Assembly: GCA_900471925.1 (NCBI GenBank)
Contig: UCGV01000010.1
Span: forward strand, 325,257-389,256
DNA: 64,000 nt
Direction: 5' to 3'
DNA from: Hyphomicrobiales bacterium
GTDB taxonomy: Bacteria; Pseudomonadota; Alphaproteobacteria; Rhizobiales; Rhizobiaceae
In this document: piece by piece, positions 20,843 to 31,543 of the stretch
How the letters are laid out: each line of letters starts with the position of its first letter
Numbering within the stretch: the first letter of the stretch is position 1
The notes under the pieces: generated by a model
The model's input: only the letters and a program-made list of their open reading frames with translations
Databases searched by the model: none
Told to the model about the DNA's origin: nothing
Program-made: the position numbers and the translations under genes

Positions 20843-22371
20843 TGGATATCCGCGCTGCGGAAATTTCCGCAATTCTTAAAGACCAGATCAAGAACTTCGG
20901 CAAAGAGGCGGAAGTCTCCGAGGTCGGTCAGGTTCTCTCCGTTGGTGACGGTATCGCTCGCGTTTATGGCCTGGACAATGTTCAGGCTGGTGAAATGGTC
21001 GAGTTCCCCGGCGGCATCCGCGGTATGGCTCTGAACCTTGAATCCGACAACGTTGGTGTCGTTATTTTCGGCTCCGACCGCGACATCAAGGAAGGCGACA
21101 CCGTTAAGCGTACCGGCGCGATCGTTGACGTTCCGGTCGGTCCGGAGTTGCTCGGCCGCGTTGTCGACGCTCTCGGCAATCCGATCGACGGCAAGGGCCC
21201 GATCAACGCGACGCGTCGTTCGCGCGTCGATATCAAGGCTCCGGGCATCATTCCGCGCAAGTCGGTTCATGAGCCGATGTCGACCGGCCTCAAGGCTATC
21301 GATGCGCTCATCCCGGTTGGCCGTGGCCAGCGCGAGCTCGTTATCGGCGACCGCCAGACCGGCAAGACCGCCATCATTCTCGATGCGTTCCTGAATCAGA
21401 AGCCGATCCACGACAACGGCCCGGAACAGGACAAGCTGTTCTGCGTCTACGTTGCCATCGGCCAGAAGCGCTCCACCGTTGCCCAGTTCGTCAAGGTTCT
21501 CGAAGAGCGTGGCGCACTGAAGTACTCGATCGTCGTTGCCGCGACCGCTTCCGATCCGGCTCCGATGCAGTTCCTCGCACCGTTCGCAGGTTGCGCAATG
21601 GGCGAATACTTCCGCGACAACGCCCAGCATGCGCTGATCGGCTACGACGACCTGTCCAAGCAGGCTGTCGCTTATCGCCAGATGTCGCTGCTGCTTCGCC
21701 GCCCGCCGGGCCGCGAAGCTTATCCGGGCGACGTTTTCTACCTGCACTCGCGTCTTCTCGAGCGCGCTGCAAAGATGAACGACGACAAGGGTGCTGGCTC
21801 GCTCACCGCTCTGCCGGTCATCGAAACGCAGGGTAACGACGTTTCGGCCTTCATTCCGACCAACGTGATCTCGATCACCGACGGCCAGATCTTCCTCGAA
21901 ACCGACCTGTTCTACCAGGGTATCCGTCCGGCTGTTAACGTCGGTCTGTCGGTTTCCCGCGTCGGTTCGTCGGCGCAGATCAAGGCGATGAAGCAGGTTG
22001 CCGGCTCGATCAAGGGTGAACTCGCCCAGTATCGCGAAATGGCCGCCTTCGCGCAGTTCGGTTCGGACCTCGACGCTGCCACGCAGCGCCTTCTGAACCG
22101 TGGTGCACGCCTGACCGAACTTCTGAAGCAGCCGCAGTTCTCGCCGCTGAAGACGGAAGAGCAGGTCGCCGTGATCTTCGCAGGCGTCAACGGTTACCTC
22201 GACAAGCTGCCTGTCGCTCAGGTCGGCAAGTTCGAACAGGGCCTGTTGTCCTATCTGCGCTCGGAAGGCTCTGCCATCCTCGATGCGATCCGCACGGAAA
22301 AGGCTATCAGCGACGCGACCAAGGGCAAGCTCACCGCTGCTCTCGATAGCTTCGCCAAGTCTTTCCAGTAA
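20842..22371 (+). CDS. atpA: ATP synthase F1, alpha subunit
   Basis: This 509-residue non-catalytic nucleotide-binding subunit begins [19 protein letters not shown]. The P-loop is GDRQTGKT at about 169-176, and the ATPase alpha/beta signature lies near [17 protein letters not shown]. The length is standard. The start overlaps the atpH stop by one base, and atpG follows after 28 bases. Confidence 0.98.
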   Translation: MDIRAAEISAILKDQIKNFGKEAEVSEVGQVLSVGDGIARVYGLDNVQAGEMVEFPGGIRGMALNLESDNVGVVIFGSDRDIKEGDTVKRTGAIVDVPVGPELLGRVVDALGNPIDGKGPINATRRSRVDIKAPGIIPRKSVHEPMSTGLKAIDALIPVGRGQRELVIGDRQTGKTAIILDAFLNQKPIHDNGPEQDKLFCVYVAIGQKRSTVAQFVKVLEERGALKYSIVVAATASDPAPMQFLAPFAGCAMGEYFRDNAQHALIGYDDLSKQAVAYRQMSLLLRRPPGREAYPGDVFYLHSRLLERAAKMNDDKGAGSLTALPVIETQGNDVSAFIPTNVISITDGQIFLETDLFYQGIRPAVNVGLSVSRVGSSAQIKAMKQVAGSIKGELAQYREMAAFAQFGSDLDAATQRLLNRGARLTELLKQPQFSPLKTEEQVAVIFAGVNGYLDKLPVAQVGKFEQGLLSYLRSEGSAILDAIRTEKAISDATKGKLTAALDSFAKSFQ

Positions 22372-22399
22372 TCGGGCCATAGGTTAGGACGGATAACGG

Positions 22400-24733
<2,334 letters not shown>

Positions 24734-24734
<1 letters not shown>

Positions 24735-24973
24735 TGAGCGACGCTCAGGACGAGATATTCTGCTGCGACACCCTCAAGAGTGTCGTGGCAGAACTTCCGG
24801 AGCCGGCCGCGCCGACCATCTACCGTGCCGATAACGGCGTGATGATGATGGTTGTCGGGCTGGCCCAGACCGAGGAAGGCCTCGGTTATCTCGACCACGC
24901 GATGATGCACTGCCCGTTCTGCGGGACCAAATTGCAAGATGCAAAGGCCATAGCCGAGAAGGTAAGTCACTGA
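24734..24973 (+). CDS. Small Cys-containing protein inside the ATP synthase operon
   Basis: This is a 79-residue ORF I do not recognise. Its ATG overlaps the atpD stop (TGATG) and its TGA overlaps the atpC ATG (TGATG), so it is translationally coupled at both ends. It carries an adjacent pair CC at residues 10-11 and a CPFCGTKL knuckle in the C-terminal third, which suggests metal (zinc) binding. It is acidic, has no membrane segment, and has codon use like its neighbours. Canonical F1 operons have atpC directly after atpD. It could be an assembly factor or regulator of ATP synthase, but that rests on position only. Confidence 0.75.
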
Positions 24974-25380
24974 TGGCTGACAATTTCAACTTTGAGCTCG
25001 TTTCGCCGGAGCGCCTGCTGCTCTCGGAAATGGTGACCGAGGTCGTCATTCCTGCCACCGAAGGCGAAATGACGGTCATGGCCCACCATGCGCCGACGAT
25101 GACGACGATCAAGCCGGGCATCGTGAGCGTGCGTTCCGCTTCCGGATCGAAGCAGGACTATGTCGTGTTCGGTGGTTTTGCGGACATCCTGCCGACCGGC
25201 TGCACGTTGCTTGCAGAATCCGCTGTTCCGGTCGAAGAGCTGAACAAGGACGAACTGACGCGCCGCATCGAAGCTGCGAAGAAGGAACTCGAGGATGCCG
25301 AGCATCACGAGCACAAGTCCAAGCTTGAGCACTTCATCATGGAATTGACGCATCTGCGCGGTGTTGTCGAGCAGGACTGA
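24973..25380 (+). CDS. atpC: ATP synthase F1, epsilon subunit
   Basis: The 135-residue subunit inhibits ATP hydrolysis and forms part of the rotor. The N-terminal beta-sandwich begins MADNFNFELVSPERLLLS, with the conserved GEMTVMAHHAPTMTTIKPG. The C-terminal region forms the usual helical hairpin (ELTRRIEAAKKELEDAEHHEHKS). The start overlaps the upstream small ORF by one base. A terminator lies 32 bases after the stop. Confidence 0.97.
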   Translation: MADNFNFELVSPERLLLSEMVTEVVIPATEGEMTVMAHHAPTMTTIKPGIVSVRSASGSKQDYVVFGGFADILPTGCTLLAESAVPVEELNKDELTRRIEAAKKELEDAEHHEHKSKLEHFIMELTHLRGVVEQD

Positions 25381-25411
25381 TCGGCTCAGGCACCGATATG
25401 CAGAACAGATG

Positions 25412-25437
25412 AAGCGGCCTTTCAGGGCCGCTTTTTT
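25412..25437 (+). terminator. Rho-independent terminator of the atp operon
   Basis: AAGCGGCC and GGCCGCTT form an 8-bp stem around a TTTCA loop, followed by a run of Ts. It closes the atpHAGDC transcript. Confidence 0.9.
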
Positions 25438-25721
25438 CGTTTGTGGGCTGTGTCTCCATCCTTCCGTGGGTATTGCTCTGTTGTGCGAAGAGGCACATTC
25501 GGAAGAGATATGGCGTAGCGAAGCTCTTCAAAGGCGTGTCACGGCCTTCACCCCAATTGTTGCGCTTTCAGGCTTCGTTCTTACTTGCGTTGTGATCGCA
25601 GGCGGTTTCATACGCTTATGCGACGAGCCGAGCGCTGGAGGCCTCAGACGTCATGACGCAGAGTGGGGAAACATAAAAGGGCGGTCTGTAGCCGCCCGTT
25701 CTGGAGATTTTCGGAAAGATT
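25438..25721. other. Gene-free gap between atpC and the sugar transferase
   Basis: Together with the atpC terminator this makes about 340 bases without a gene. I see no ribosome binding site, conserved protein or repeat in it, apart from the terminator hairpin of the minus-strand sugar transferase at 25673-25697. Confidence 0.5.
25673..25697 (-). terminator. Terminator of the sugar transferase
   Basis: Read on the minus strand, GGGCGG (25697-25692) and CCGCCC (25684-25679) form a 6-bp GC stem with a 7-base loop, followed by TTTTATGTTT. It lies about 25 bases after the minus-strand stop. Confidence 0.75.
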
Positions 25722-26459
25722 CTAGAACCCGGTACCGCCGCGCAGTTCGGACATCAAGGTGCCGAGCAAGATCTTCACGTCCAGCCAGAGGTTGAAGTTT
25801 CTGATGTAATAGATATCGCTGGCGATACGGGCCCGGGCTTCCAGGGGCCGTTCGGTCGGGCCGCGCCATCCGCGCGTCTGCGCAAGGCCGGTAATGCCCG
25901 GGCGCATCAGGTGGCGGTAGTGATACTCGGGTACCAACTCCTCGTAGAGCATGCCGGCCGCGCGCATGTTGATCGCGTGGCAGCGAGGCCCGATGAGCGA
26001 CATATCGCCCTTGATGACGTTGAGGAGCTGCGGCAGCTCGTCAATATTGGTTTTCCGCAGGAAGGCGCCGATCCGCGTAAGACGGTTATCGCCCTTGACG
26101 GTCTGTTTGACGCCGGTCGGATCGCAGAGATCCGTCCGCATCGACCGGAACTTATAGACCGTGATCTTGTTACCCTTCAGGCCCCATCGGATCTGACGGA
26201 AAAATATCGGTCCGCCATCATCAATGATGATCAGCAGGGCGATCGTCATGAGGAGTGGAAACAAAACAATCAGCGCGCAGGCCGCGCCGAAGATGTCGAA
26301 CGCGCGTTTCAACGCAAGTTGCAGCCTGTCGCCACGATCAATTGACGCGAAGCTATCCGGCTGGCGAATATTGGAGTTGGCTACGGTGATGGCTTTCACC
26401 TTTTCTGCTCGGGGGGCTGGAGCATCATCTCTGATCTTGTTTGAAGTAATGGCGCTCAT
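25722..26459 (-). CDS. Polyprenyl-phosphate sugar-1-phosphate transferase (ExoY/WcaJ-like)
   Basis: The 245-residue bacterial sugar transferase would load the first sugar of a polysaccharide repeat onto undecaprenyl phosphate at the inner membrane. After a charged N-terminus it has one transmembrane segment (ALIVLFPLLMTIALLIII). The family blocks are YKFRSMRTD, NIDELPQLLNVIKGDMSLIGPRCH and RPGITGLAQTRGWRG. It lacks the extra N-terminal membrane domain of long WcaJ-type enzymes, so it is the short ExoY/PssA-like form. The ATG at 26459 is preferred over an upstream TTG. It is isolated from any glycosyltransferase cluster except the adjacent acyltransferase. Confidence 0.88.
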   Translation of the reverse strand: MSAITSNKIRDDAPAPRAEKVKAITVANSNIRQPDSFASIDRGDRLQLALKRAFDIFGAACALIVLFPLLMTIALLIIIDDGGPIFFRQIRWGLKGNKITVYKFRSMRTDLCDPTGVKQTVKGDNRLTRIGAFLRKTNIDELPQLLNVIKGDMSLIGPRCHAINMRAAGMLYEELVPEYHYRHLMRPGITGLAQTRGWRGPTERPLEARARIASDIYYIRNFNLWLDVKILLGTLMSELRGGTGF

Positions 26460-26619
26460 CAAGCAACGTCCACGGAAATACTCGTATGCTGCATCGCGCT
26501 GAAACAAATACAGAGATAGACAGGGTTTGTCACCCTTCTGTTTAAGATTCCTGTAACTCTAGTTAAGCCAAATTTGGGAGTATTTTCAAACAAGGTCTCA
26601 TATTTTTGGCTACAGTGTA

Positions 26620-27834
26620 TTAACCATGTTGAGTGATAGTTGAGTTCTTGCGCGTCATGCGCGCAGCTTGACGTATCATCGGCCGCTCAAGGATGAAGTG
26701 GCTGAGGCTGGCGATAAGAACGACGACAAGAACCGCCAGGGCGCAGCCGATAAGCCAATCCGGCAATGGATCGTCCTTCCCGATGCCGAAGATAGCCGGA
26801 TCAATTGTCTGCATTGTGGTCAGAACGATATCCTGCCAGATATAGATGCCGAAAGAGATGGTGGCGGCAAACCGCATCACGACATTGTCGAGTAATGTTG
26901 CGAGCAGCACGGTGCGTGAGAGAGCGACGAGCGTCACTGCAATCAGGACCGGAAACAGCGGAAAGTCGTAGGGAATGCCAAGCCAGCCATAGGCTTCCCA
27001 GGGGCCACCTGCCGCAAGCGGCAGGTGGAGGGAAGCTGCGACAAGGCAGGTGAGTGCGATTACGTCGAAGCTGATCTTACGCGCACGCGGCAGTAGGATC
27101 TGGATACCGGCCGCCAGAGAACCAAACGCAAAAACGGCGAAGAAGCCGATCGGATTGTAATTGGGCATCCACTCCTTTGCCCCGCCCTGCATGCCATATT
27201 GCCAGCCGCGGTCAATCTCGTCGGGTGCGGCAAGCGCACGGAATGTCTCGTGTGCAAGCAGCGTCACGGCAATGATGGCAAGCCAGGCAGGACGCGTGAC
27301 GAGCGGAGAGCGTCGCGTTTTTGGCATTGCGAACAGCAGTGCCGCGCAGAGCGGCAGCAGCAGATAACTCGTCACTTCGAAGGGTATCGACCAGAGCGGA
27401 CCATCACCTTCGACGGGAAAGAAGGTGCGCCAGTGCCACTGGCTCATGAAGACGAAGCCACTGGCATAGCGCAGGGTGATTTCCGGTGTCAGCGCGTGCC
27501 CAAGCAAGGTAAAGCTGAGAATGAAGCCCACCGTCAACGCCACCCAATAGCCGGGAGCGATGCGGGCGGCGCGGCGTAGCGCGTAGATGCGCAGGTCCGG
27601 CATAGAGGCACCGGCATCCAGCGCACGCCAGAACGGCAGCGCCAGCAGGAAGCCGCTGAGAATGAAGAAAATGGCAACGCCAAAATTGCCGAAGCGCAGG
27701 GCTGTCAGCGTCGGGCGCAATCCTTCGCCAAGTTTGGTGAGATCGATACGCAGGACAAGATGGTGAACAAGGACAAGCAGGCAGGCGGTCGCACGCAAGA
27801 AATCCGCTCCGGCCACCCGGTCCTGCTGCTGCAT
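26620..27834 (-). CDS. Acyltransferase-3 family membrane protein
   Basis: The 404-residue polytopic membrane protein has the acyltransferase-3 start FLRATACLLVLVHHLVLR, with the conserved His pair, followed by FFILSGFLL and RRAARIAPGYW. About ten hydrophobic helices follow. Members O-acetylate or O-acylate polysaccharides, lipid A sugars or periplasmic glucans. It lies 160 bases upstream of the sugar transferase on the same strand, and a surface-polysaccharide role for the pair is a reasonable inference. Confidence 0.85.
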   Translation of the reverse strand: MQQQDRVAGADFLRATACLLVLVHHLVLRIDLTKLGEGLRPTLTALRFGNFGVAIFFILSGFLLALPFWRALDAGASMPDLRIYALRRAARIAPGYWVALTVGFILSFTLLGHALTPEITLRYASGFVFMSQWHWRTFFPVEGDGPLWSIPFEVTSYLLLPLCAALLFAMPKTRRSPLVTRPAWLAIIAVTLLAHETFRALAAPDEIDRGWQYGMQGGAKEWMPNYNPIGFFAVFAFGSLAAGIQILLPRARKISFDVIALTCLVAASLHLPLAAGGPWEAYGWLGIPYDFPLFPVLIAVTLVALSRTVLLATLLDNVVMRFAATISFGIYIWQDIVLTTMQTIDPAIFGIGKDDPLPDWLIGCALAVLVVVLIASLSHFILERPMIRQAARMTRKNSTITQHG

Positions 27835-27939
27835 GTCACTCCCTCGCTCCTTGCCGGACTTTGCAGCGGAAAGCTGCTGCCGGCAAGGGCAGGCGCGGCT
27901 GAAAGCGTGTCGCGATATTTCAGATTCGCTTGCCGCGCT

Positions 27940-28000
27940 TTAAGTTATGTTTTCGCATATCGTTACCGCAAAACCGCTGCACAGTTTTGCGCGACATGCT
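27940..28000. repeat. Palindromic intergenic repeat of rhizobial type
   Basis: CGCAAAAC at 27967-27974 and GTTTTGCG at 27984-27991 are perfect arms around a 9-base CGCTGCACA loop. Flanking GCGCGACATGC and a run resembling CTTTAAGTTATGTTTT match, from memory, an element scattered in many rhizobial intergenic regions. Only one copy is seen in this window. It lies just after the thiY stop on the minus strand and might also act as a 3' stem-loop. Confidence 0.55.
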
Positions 28001-29005
28001 TTAGCCGAGGAGATCGTTGGTGTAATAGGTGGAAAAGTCAGGCTTTTCCTTGAGGGCCACGCCGTTTGCATCGACCAGGATGCCGTGGTCGAAAAGGAAG
28101 GCGCCGATCGCCTGGGCCTTGGCCGGATCGATGGTACCGATCGCTCCAGCTTCGCTTTTGAGGAAATGTCCCTCGACCAGAGCCTTCTGCGATGCTTTCA
28201 CCAGATCGGTGTTGAGCAGTGCGCCGTTGCTGCCGGCAATCAGCAAATCGCTGGCTTCGTCCGGATTATCGACGGAATAAGCATAGCCCTTGAGCGTTGC
28301 CTGGATGAAGGCACGGGCATTCTGCGGATTGGCGGTGAGATAGGCCTCGCTGGAGGCGATACCGGTCGTCTGTTCGTCAGGAATGCCATAATCGCTGTAG
28401 CGCCAGCGGCCGACCTGCCGGTTCTCGAGCTGGGCGGCGATGCCTTCCCAAGTGTAGATCTCCAGCGTGAAATCGACGGAACCGTTGTCGAGCGCCTCAT
28501 AGGCGGAGGTGCCGAGGGTAACGTTCTGGATGGTGCCCTTACCGCCATCGTTGCGGATCATCGAGGAGACAAGCGCTTCCTCCCATGCGCCGCCGAAGCC
28601 GCCATAGATCTTGCCGTCCAGATCCTTGGGGCTCTTGATATCGTCACGACCGCCCTTGAAGATCAGCCTGCCGGTTTCCGTCTGCACGACGGCGTAAACG
28701 AGTTTAACGTCCCCGCCTGCCGCGCGCTGGGTAAAGGTTTCGATCTCTCCGCAGATGCCGAAATCGGCCACGCCGTTGGCGATCAGCGTGCCGGGGCTGG
28801 TATCGGCATAGGGAAGGATCTCGACGTCGAGGCCGGCGGCCTCATAGAAACCCTTGGCCTTGGCGACATAGATGCCGATGTGGTTGGTATTCGGCGTCCA
28901 GTCGAGTGCGAAACGCACCTTGGCGGGGGATTGGGCGAAGGCGGTGCGGCCGGCAAGGCTTGCGGCCATGGCGGCGAAAAGGGTCTGTCGGCGGGTGAGA
29001 AGCAT
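28001..29005 (-). CDS. thiY: ABC transporter substrate-binding protein for a thiamine pyrimidine precursor
   Basis: This 334-residue periplasmic protein is of the NMT1/THI5-like family. A Tat-like or Sec signal (MLLTRRQTLFAAMAASLAGRTAFA) precedes the domain, which opens FALDWTPNTNHIGIYVAKAKGFYEAAGLDVEI. The ATG at 29005 follows a strong AGGAGG; the longer open frame upstream runs back into the ATPase gene and is not used. By context with a TPP riboswitch it is assigned to uptake of a hydroxymethylpyrimidine derivative (ThiXYZ type). The exact ligand is not proven. Confidence 0.87.
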   Translation of the reverse strand: MLLTRRQTLFAAMAASLAGRTAFAQSPAKVRFALDWTPNTNHIGIYVAKAKGFYEAAGLDVEILPYADTSPGTLIANGVADFGICGEIETFTQRAAGGDVKLVYAVVQTETGRLIFKGGRDDIKSPKDLDGKIYGGFGGAWEEALVSSMIRNDGGKGTIQNVTLGTSAYEALDNGSVDFTLEIYTWEGIAAQLENRQVGRWRYSDYGIPDEQTTGIASSEAYLTANPQNARAFIQATLKGYAYSVDNPDEASDLLIAGSNGALLNTDLVKASQKALVEGHFLKSEAGAIGTIDPAKAQAIGAFLFDHGILVDANGVALKEKPDFSTYYTNDLLG

Positions 29006-29015
29006 CTGGACCTCC

Positions 29016-29771
29016 TCAGGTTCTTTGCGGATGCAGCAGTGTTTGAAGAATTTCGGTTTCGATCGCCTGCGCGGCGGAGGAGCCGAGATCGGCAAGTGCG
29101 CGCGGCCTCTTTAACTGCACCTCGAATTCCCTGACGATAGTCGCAGGGCGCGCGGAGAGCACATAGATACGATCGGAGAGAAAAACGGCCTCGCGCACAT
29201 CATGGGTGATCAAGAGCGCCGTCCAGCGATGATCGGTCCACATGCCCTGCAGCCATTCCTGCATCTGCGTGCGGGTGAGTGCATCGAGCGCTCCGAAGGG
29301 TTCGTCGAGCAGCAGCATGTCCTGCCGCTGGATCACGGTGCGCAGCAGGGCGGCGCGCTGGCGCATGCCGCCCGAGAGGGCGGCCGGATAATGGTTTTCG
29401 AAGCCGGCAAGGCCGAAGCGCTCGAAGAGAGGGGCGGCAACCGCGCGCGCTTCGCGGCGAGACATGCCATGAACTTCAAGGCCGAGGATGGCATTGTCGA
29501 TGACGCTGCGCCATGGCATCAGCGCGTCACGCTGGGGCATGAAGGCGAAAGCGTGTGCGGCCTGCGGGAGCGGGGAGCCGTCGAAGAGGATGTCGCCTTT
29601 GTCCGCCGAAAGCGCCTGAGTGAGCAGCCGAAGGATTGTCGACTTGCCGGACCCCGAGGGGCCGACGATCGAGACAAATTCGCCCTTGGCAATATGAAGG
29701 GAGATATCCTTCAGCACTTCCATGCCATCGAAGGATTTCGAGATGGCCTTCAGTTCCAGCATCGCTCTCAT
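29016..29771 (-). CDS. thiZ: ABC transporter ATPase (ThiZ-like)
   Basis: The 251-residue ABC ATPase has Walker A GPSGSGKST, the signature ALSGGMRQRAALLRT, Walker B MLLLDEPFGALDALTR and the switch histidine in ITHDVREA. It resembles the nitrate/sulfonate/thiamine-precursor ATPase group (SsuB/TauB/ThiZ). Its ATG overlaps the stop of the permease gene (ATGA), and the substrate-binding gene follows after 10 bases. The ligand is inferred from the operon. Confidence 0.87.
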   Translation of the reverse strand: MRAMLELKAISKSFDGMEVLKDISLHIAKGEFVSIVGPSGSGKSTILRLLTQALSADKGDILFDGSPLPQAAHAFAFMPQRDALMPWRSVIDNAILGLEVHGMSRREARAVAAPLFERFGLAGFENHYPAALSGGMRQRAALLRTVIQRQDMLLLDEPFGALDALTRTQMQEWLQGMWTDHRWTALLITHDVREAVFLSDRIYVLSARPATIVREFEVQLKRPRALADLGSSAAQAIETEILQTLLHPQRT

Positions 29772-30559
29772 CGGTCTGTCTCCGAAGCGGATTGCCAGGG
29801 CATAACGAGGCGCTGGATCGCCAGCGTAAGGCCGAAGAGGCAGAGGGTCACAAGAGCGCTGACAACAACGGCAGCCAGCACGAGGTCCGGGCGGAAATTG
29901 TTCTTGGCATTGAGAATGTAGATGCCGAGGCCACGGGCCGCACCCGCATATTCGGCGAAGATCGCGCCGACCACGGCATAGGTGATCGATATGCGAAGCC
30001 CGGCAAAGAAGAAAGGCAGGGCAGAGGGTAGCCGTGCCAGGCAGAAAATGCGCCAGCGGCTTGCCTTCATGGAGCTCAGAAGCTCGGCAATATCCCTGTC
30101 CGTCGCCTCATAGCCCTGCAGCAGGGCGACCAGCAGCGGAAAGAAAGTAACGAGGGCAACGAGCAGGAGCTTCGGCAGCAGGCCGAAACCGAACCAGAGC
30201 ACGACGAGGGGGGCGATCGCCACCAACGGCAGTGTCTGGCTGACGATGAAGAGCGGCAGCAACGCGCGGCGCATGAAGGGTACGAAATCCATCAGCACCG
30301 AAGAGACGAAAGCGAAGACCAGCGACAGGGCAAAACCGCCAAGAGTGGCGCCGAGCGTCGGCCAGGTATTGTCGAGCAGGGTCTGCCTGTTCAGCCAACC
30401 CTGCGTCAGAATACGCGAAGGCGAGGGCAGGATGGATGGCTTGATGCCTGAGAGATCGACATACATCTCCCAGACGGCCAGAAAGGCGGCCGCGGCGAGA
30501 ATGGCGGGCAAGGCCCGCCTCAGCGGTGCGAAAGTCGGATCCTGTTTCGATCGGGTCAT
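29768..30559 (-). CDS. thiX: ABC transporter permease (ThiX-like)
   Basis: The 263-residue inner-membrane permease has about six transmembrane segments and the cytoplasmic EAA-type loop around GYEATDRDIAELLSSMKASRWRIFCLARLPSALPFFFAGLRIS. It pairs with the downstream ATPase through a 4-base overlap. It starts 15 bases after the ykoF-like gene, so all four genes form one riboswitch-controlled operon. Confidence 0.87.
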   Translation of the reverse strand: MTRSKQDPTFAPLRRALPAILAAAAFLAVWEMYVDLSGIKPSILPSPSRILTQGWLNRQTLLDNTWPTLGATLGGFALSLVFAFVSSVLMDFVPFMRRALLPLFIVSQTLPLVAIAPLVVLWFGFGLLPKLLLVALVTFFPLLVALLQGYEATDRDIAELLSSMKASRWRIFCLARLPSALPFFFAGLRISITYAVVGAIFAEYAGAARGLGIYILNAKNNFRPDLVLAAVVVSALVTLCLFGLTLAIQRLVMPWQSASETDR

Positions 30560-30574
30560 TGTCGCCCAGGCGTC

Positions 30575-31183
30575 TCAGGCTTTGCTCGGGCTGTTGGCCG
30601 AGACTGTGATATCCAGCGTTACATGTCCCTCGGGATCGCCGAAACGATAGAAGGCTTCGTGGATGGTGGCGAAGATCGCCCCGGCGTCGCCGCGCAGCTT
30701 GGTACAAAAATTCTTGGAGCGGTCGAACGTGCCCGAGCGCTTCAGGAAATCGATGCAGCCGTAGATTTCGTCCATATGGGTGCCGCTTCCCATCACATAG
30801 AGCGAAAACTGGGCGGCAGTCGGCTGGCCAGTCTCCTTCGTCTCCCCAACCGCTGCAATCGCGGCTTCCACACGCTCGGCCAATGGCTCGGACCGGGTGG
30901 ACGACAGACCGGCGCCGCAGATCGCGTCGTCCGGTTCGCCGGGGCAACCGCGCGAGATCGCGGCAGACAATACGCAGTGCTCTCCGCTTGCGGCTGCCGA
31001 TACGAAGAGATCCCGCATGGCCGCAAACAGCACCTCGGGCGGGCCGACCATCAGCGTGGAAATATCGTCGGTCTCGATGCGGAGACGATCACGATAGGGA
31101 TCGAGAGCCTTGATTGCGTCAAGGATGATGCCGACGAAATTGCCGGACATCGGATATAGAGACACTTGTGCGCCGGAAAACAT
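30575..31183 (-). CDS. ykoF: YkoF-like thiamine/HMP-binding protein
   Basis: The 202-residue protein consists of two similar halves, each with a YkoF-type ferredoxin-like domain. One begins AQVSLYPMSGNFVGIILDAIKAL and the other AQFSLYVMGSGTHMDEIYGCIDFL. Bacillus YkoF binds thiamine or its pyrimidine moiety and is encoded with the YkoEDC transporter. Here the gene is first in the thiXZY-type operon, immediately after a TPP riboswitch whose 3' end overlaps its ribosome binding site. It probably hands over or senses the imported pyrimidine. Confidence 0.85.
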   Translation of the reverse strand: MFSGAQVSLYPMSGNFVGIILDAIKALDPYRDRLRIETDDISTLMVGPPEVLFAAMRDLFVSAAASGEHCVLSAAISRGCPGEPDDAICGAGLSSTRSEPLAERVEAAIAAVGETKETGQPTAAQFSLYVMGSGTHMDEIYGCIDFLKRSGTFDRSKNFCTKLRGDAGAIFATIHEAFYRFGDPEGHVTLDITVSANSPSKA

Positions 31184-31187
31184 TTTG

Positions 31188-31282
31188 ACCTCGCTCCGCT
31201 GGCATTACCCAGATCAGCTTTGAAGGGTCCGGAGGCGTGCGCCTCACATCTCAGCCCCGGCAATTCGGAGCTCCCCCGTGAA
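31188..31282 (-). promoter_or_regulatory. TPP riboswitch (THI box)
   Basis: On the minus strand the leader shows the conserved blocks in order: GGGGGAGC, GGGGCTGAGA, a variable stem with GGCGCACGCC, GACCCTT, and CTGATCTGGGTAATGCCAGCG. These are the J2/4, P4 and P5 elements of thiamine-pyrophosphate aptamers. The 3' end GCGGAGCGAGG runs into the ribosome binding site of the ykoF-like gene only a few bases before its ATG. This suggests repression of translation initiation by TPP. No separate terminator hairpin fits between the aptamer and the gene. Confidence 0.95.
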
Positions 31283-31543
31283 ATTGTGGCGGAAGCTAGC
31301 ACCGGCTTTGCAGTACCGCAACCCGAAATATTCCTATCCGGCTATCCGGTTGGTCGAAGGGCTTCAGCGAGATGGTTTCAGTCCGAAAGACATATTGCTG
31401 GCTATTAATCTCCTTCCCCGGGGGCATGTTGGAAGCTCTTGCCGCAGATCTCCCACTTGAAAGGGGAAACACCCGGACCGGAGGTTTGTCCGGGTGTCCA
31501 ACCGGTTTCGTACCTGCCAGAAACGAAACCGGATGTCGTCGTC
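31283..31543. other. Gap between the riboswitch and the FMN reductase
   Basis: About 260 bases hold the promoter of the riboswitch operon (minus strand, beyond 31283) and two hairpins at the 3' side of the FMN reductase gene. A 60-codon plus-strand frame starting at a GTG (31278) is open but has no ribosome binding site or recognisable features. Confidence 0.4.
31469..31532 (-). terminator. Two tandem hairpins after the FMN reductase
   Basis: The first hairpin on the minus strand pairs 31532-31523 with 31511-31502 (CCGGTTTCGT / ACGAAACCGG, 10 bp). The second pairs 31497-31488 with 31478-31469 (ACACCCGGAC / GTCCGGGTGT, 10 bp, 9-base loop), followed by a T/C-rich run. They begin about 12 bases after the reductase stop and probably end its transcript. 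Confidence 0.6.

Noticed and set aside
31278..31460. 60-codon plus-strand ORF beside the TPP riboswitch
   Set aside because: It starts at a GTG without a ribosome binding site, lies antisense to the riboswitch promoter region, and has no recognisable features.
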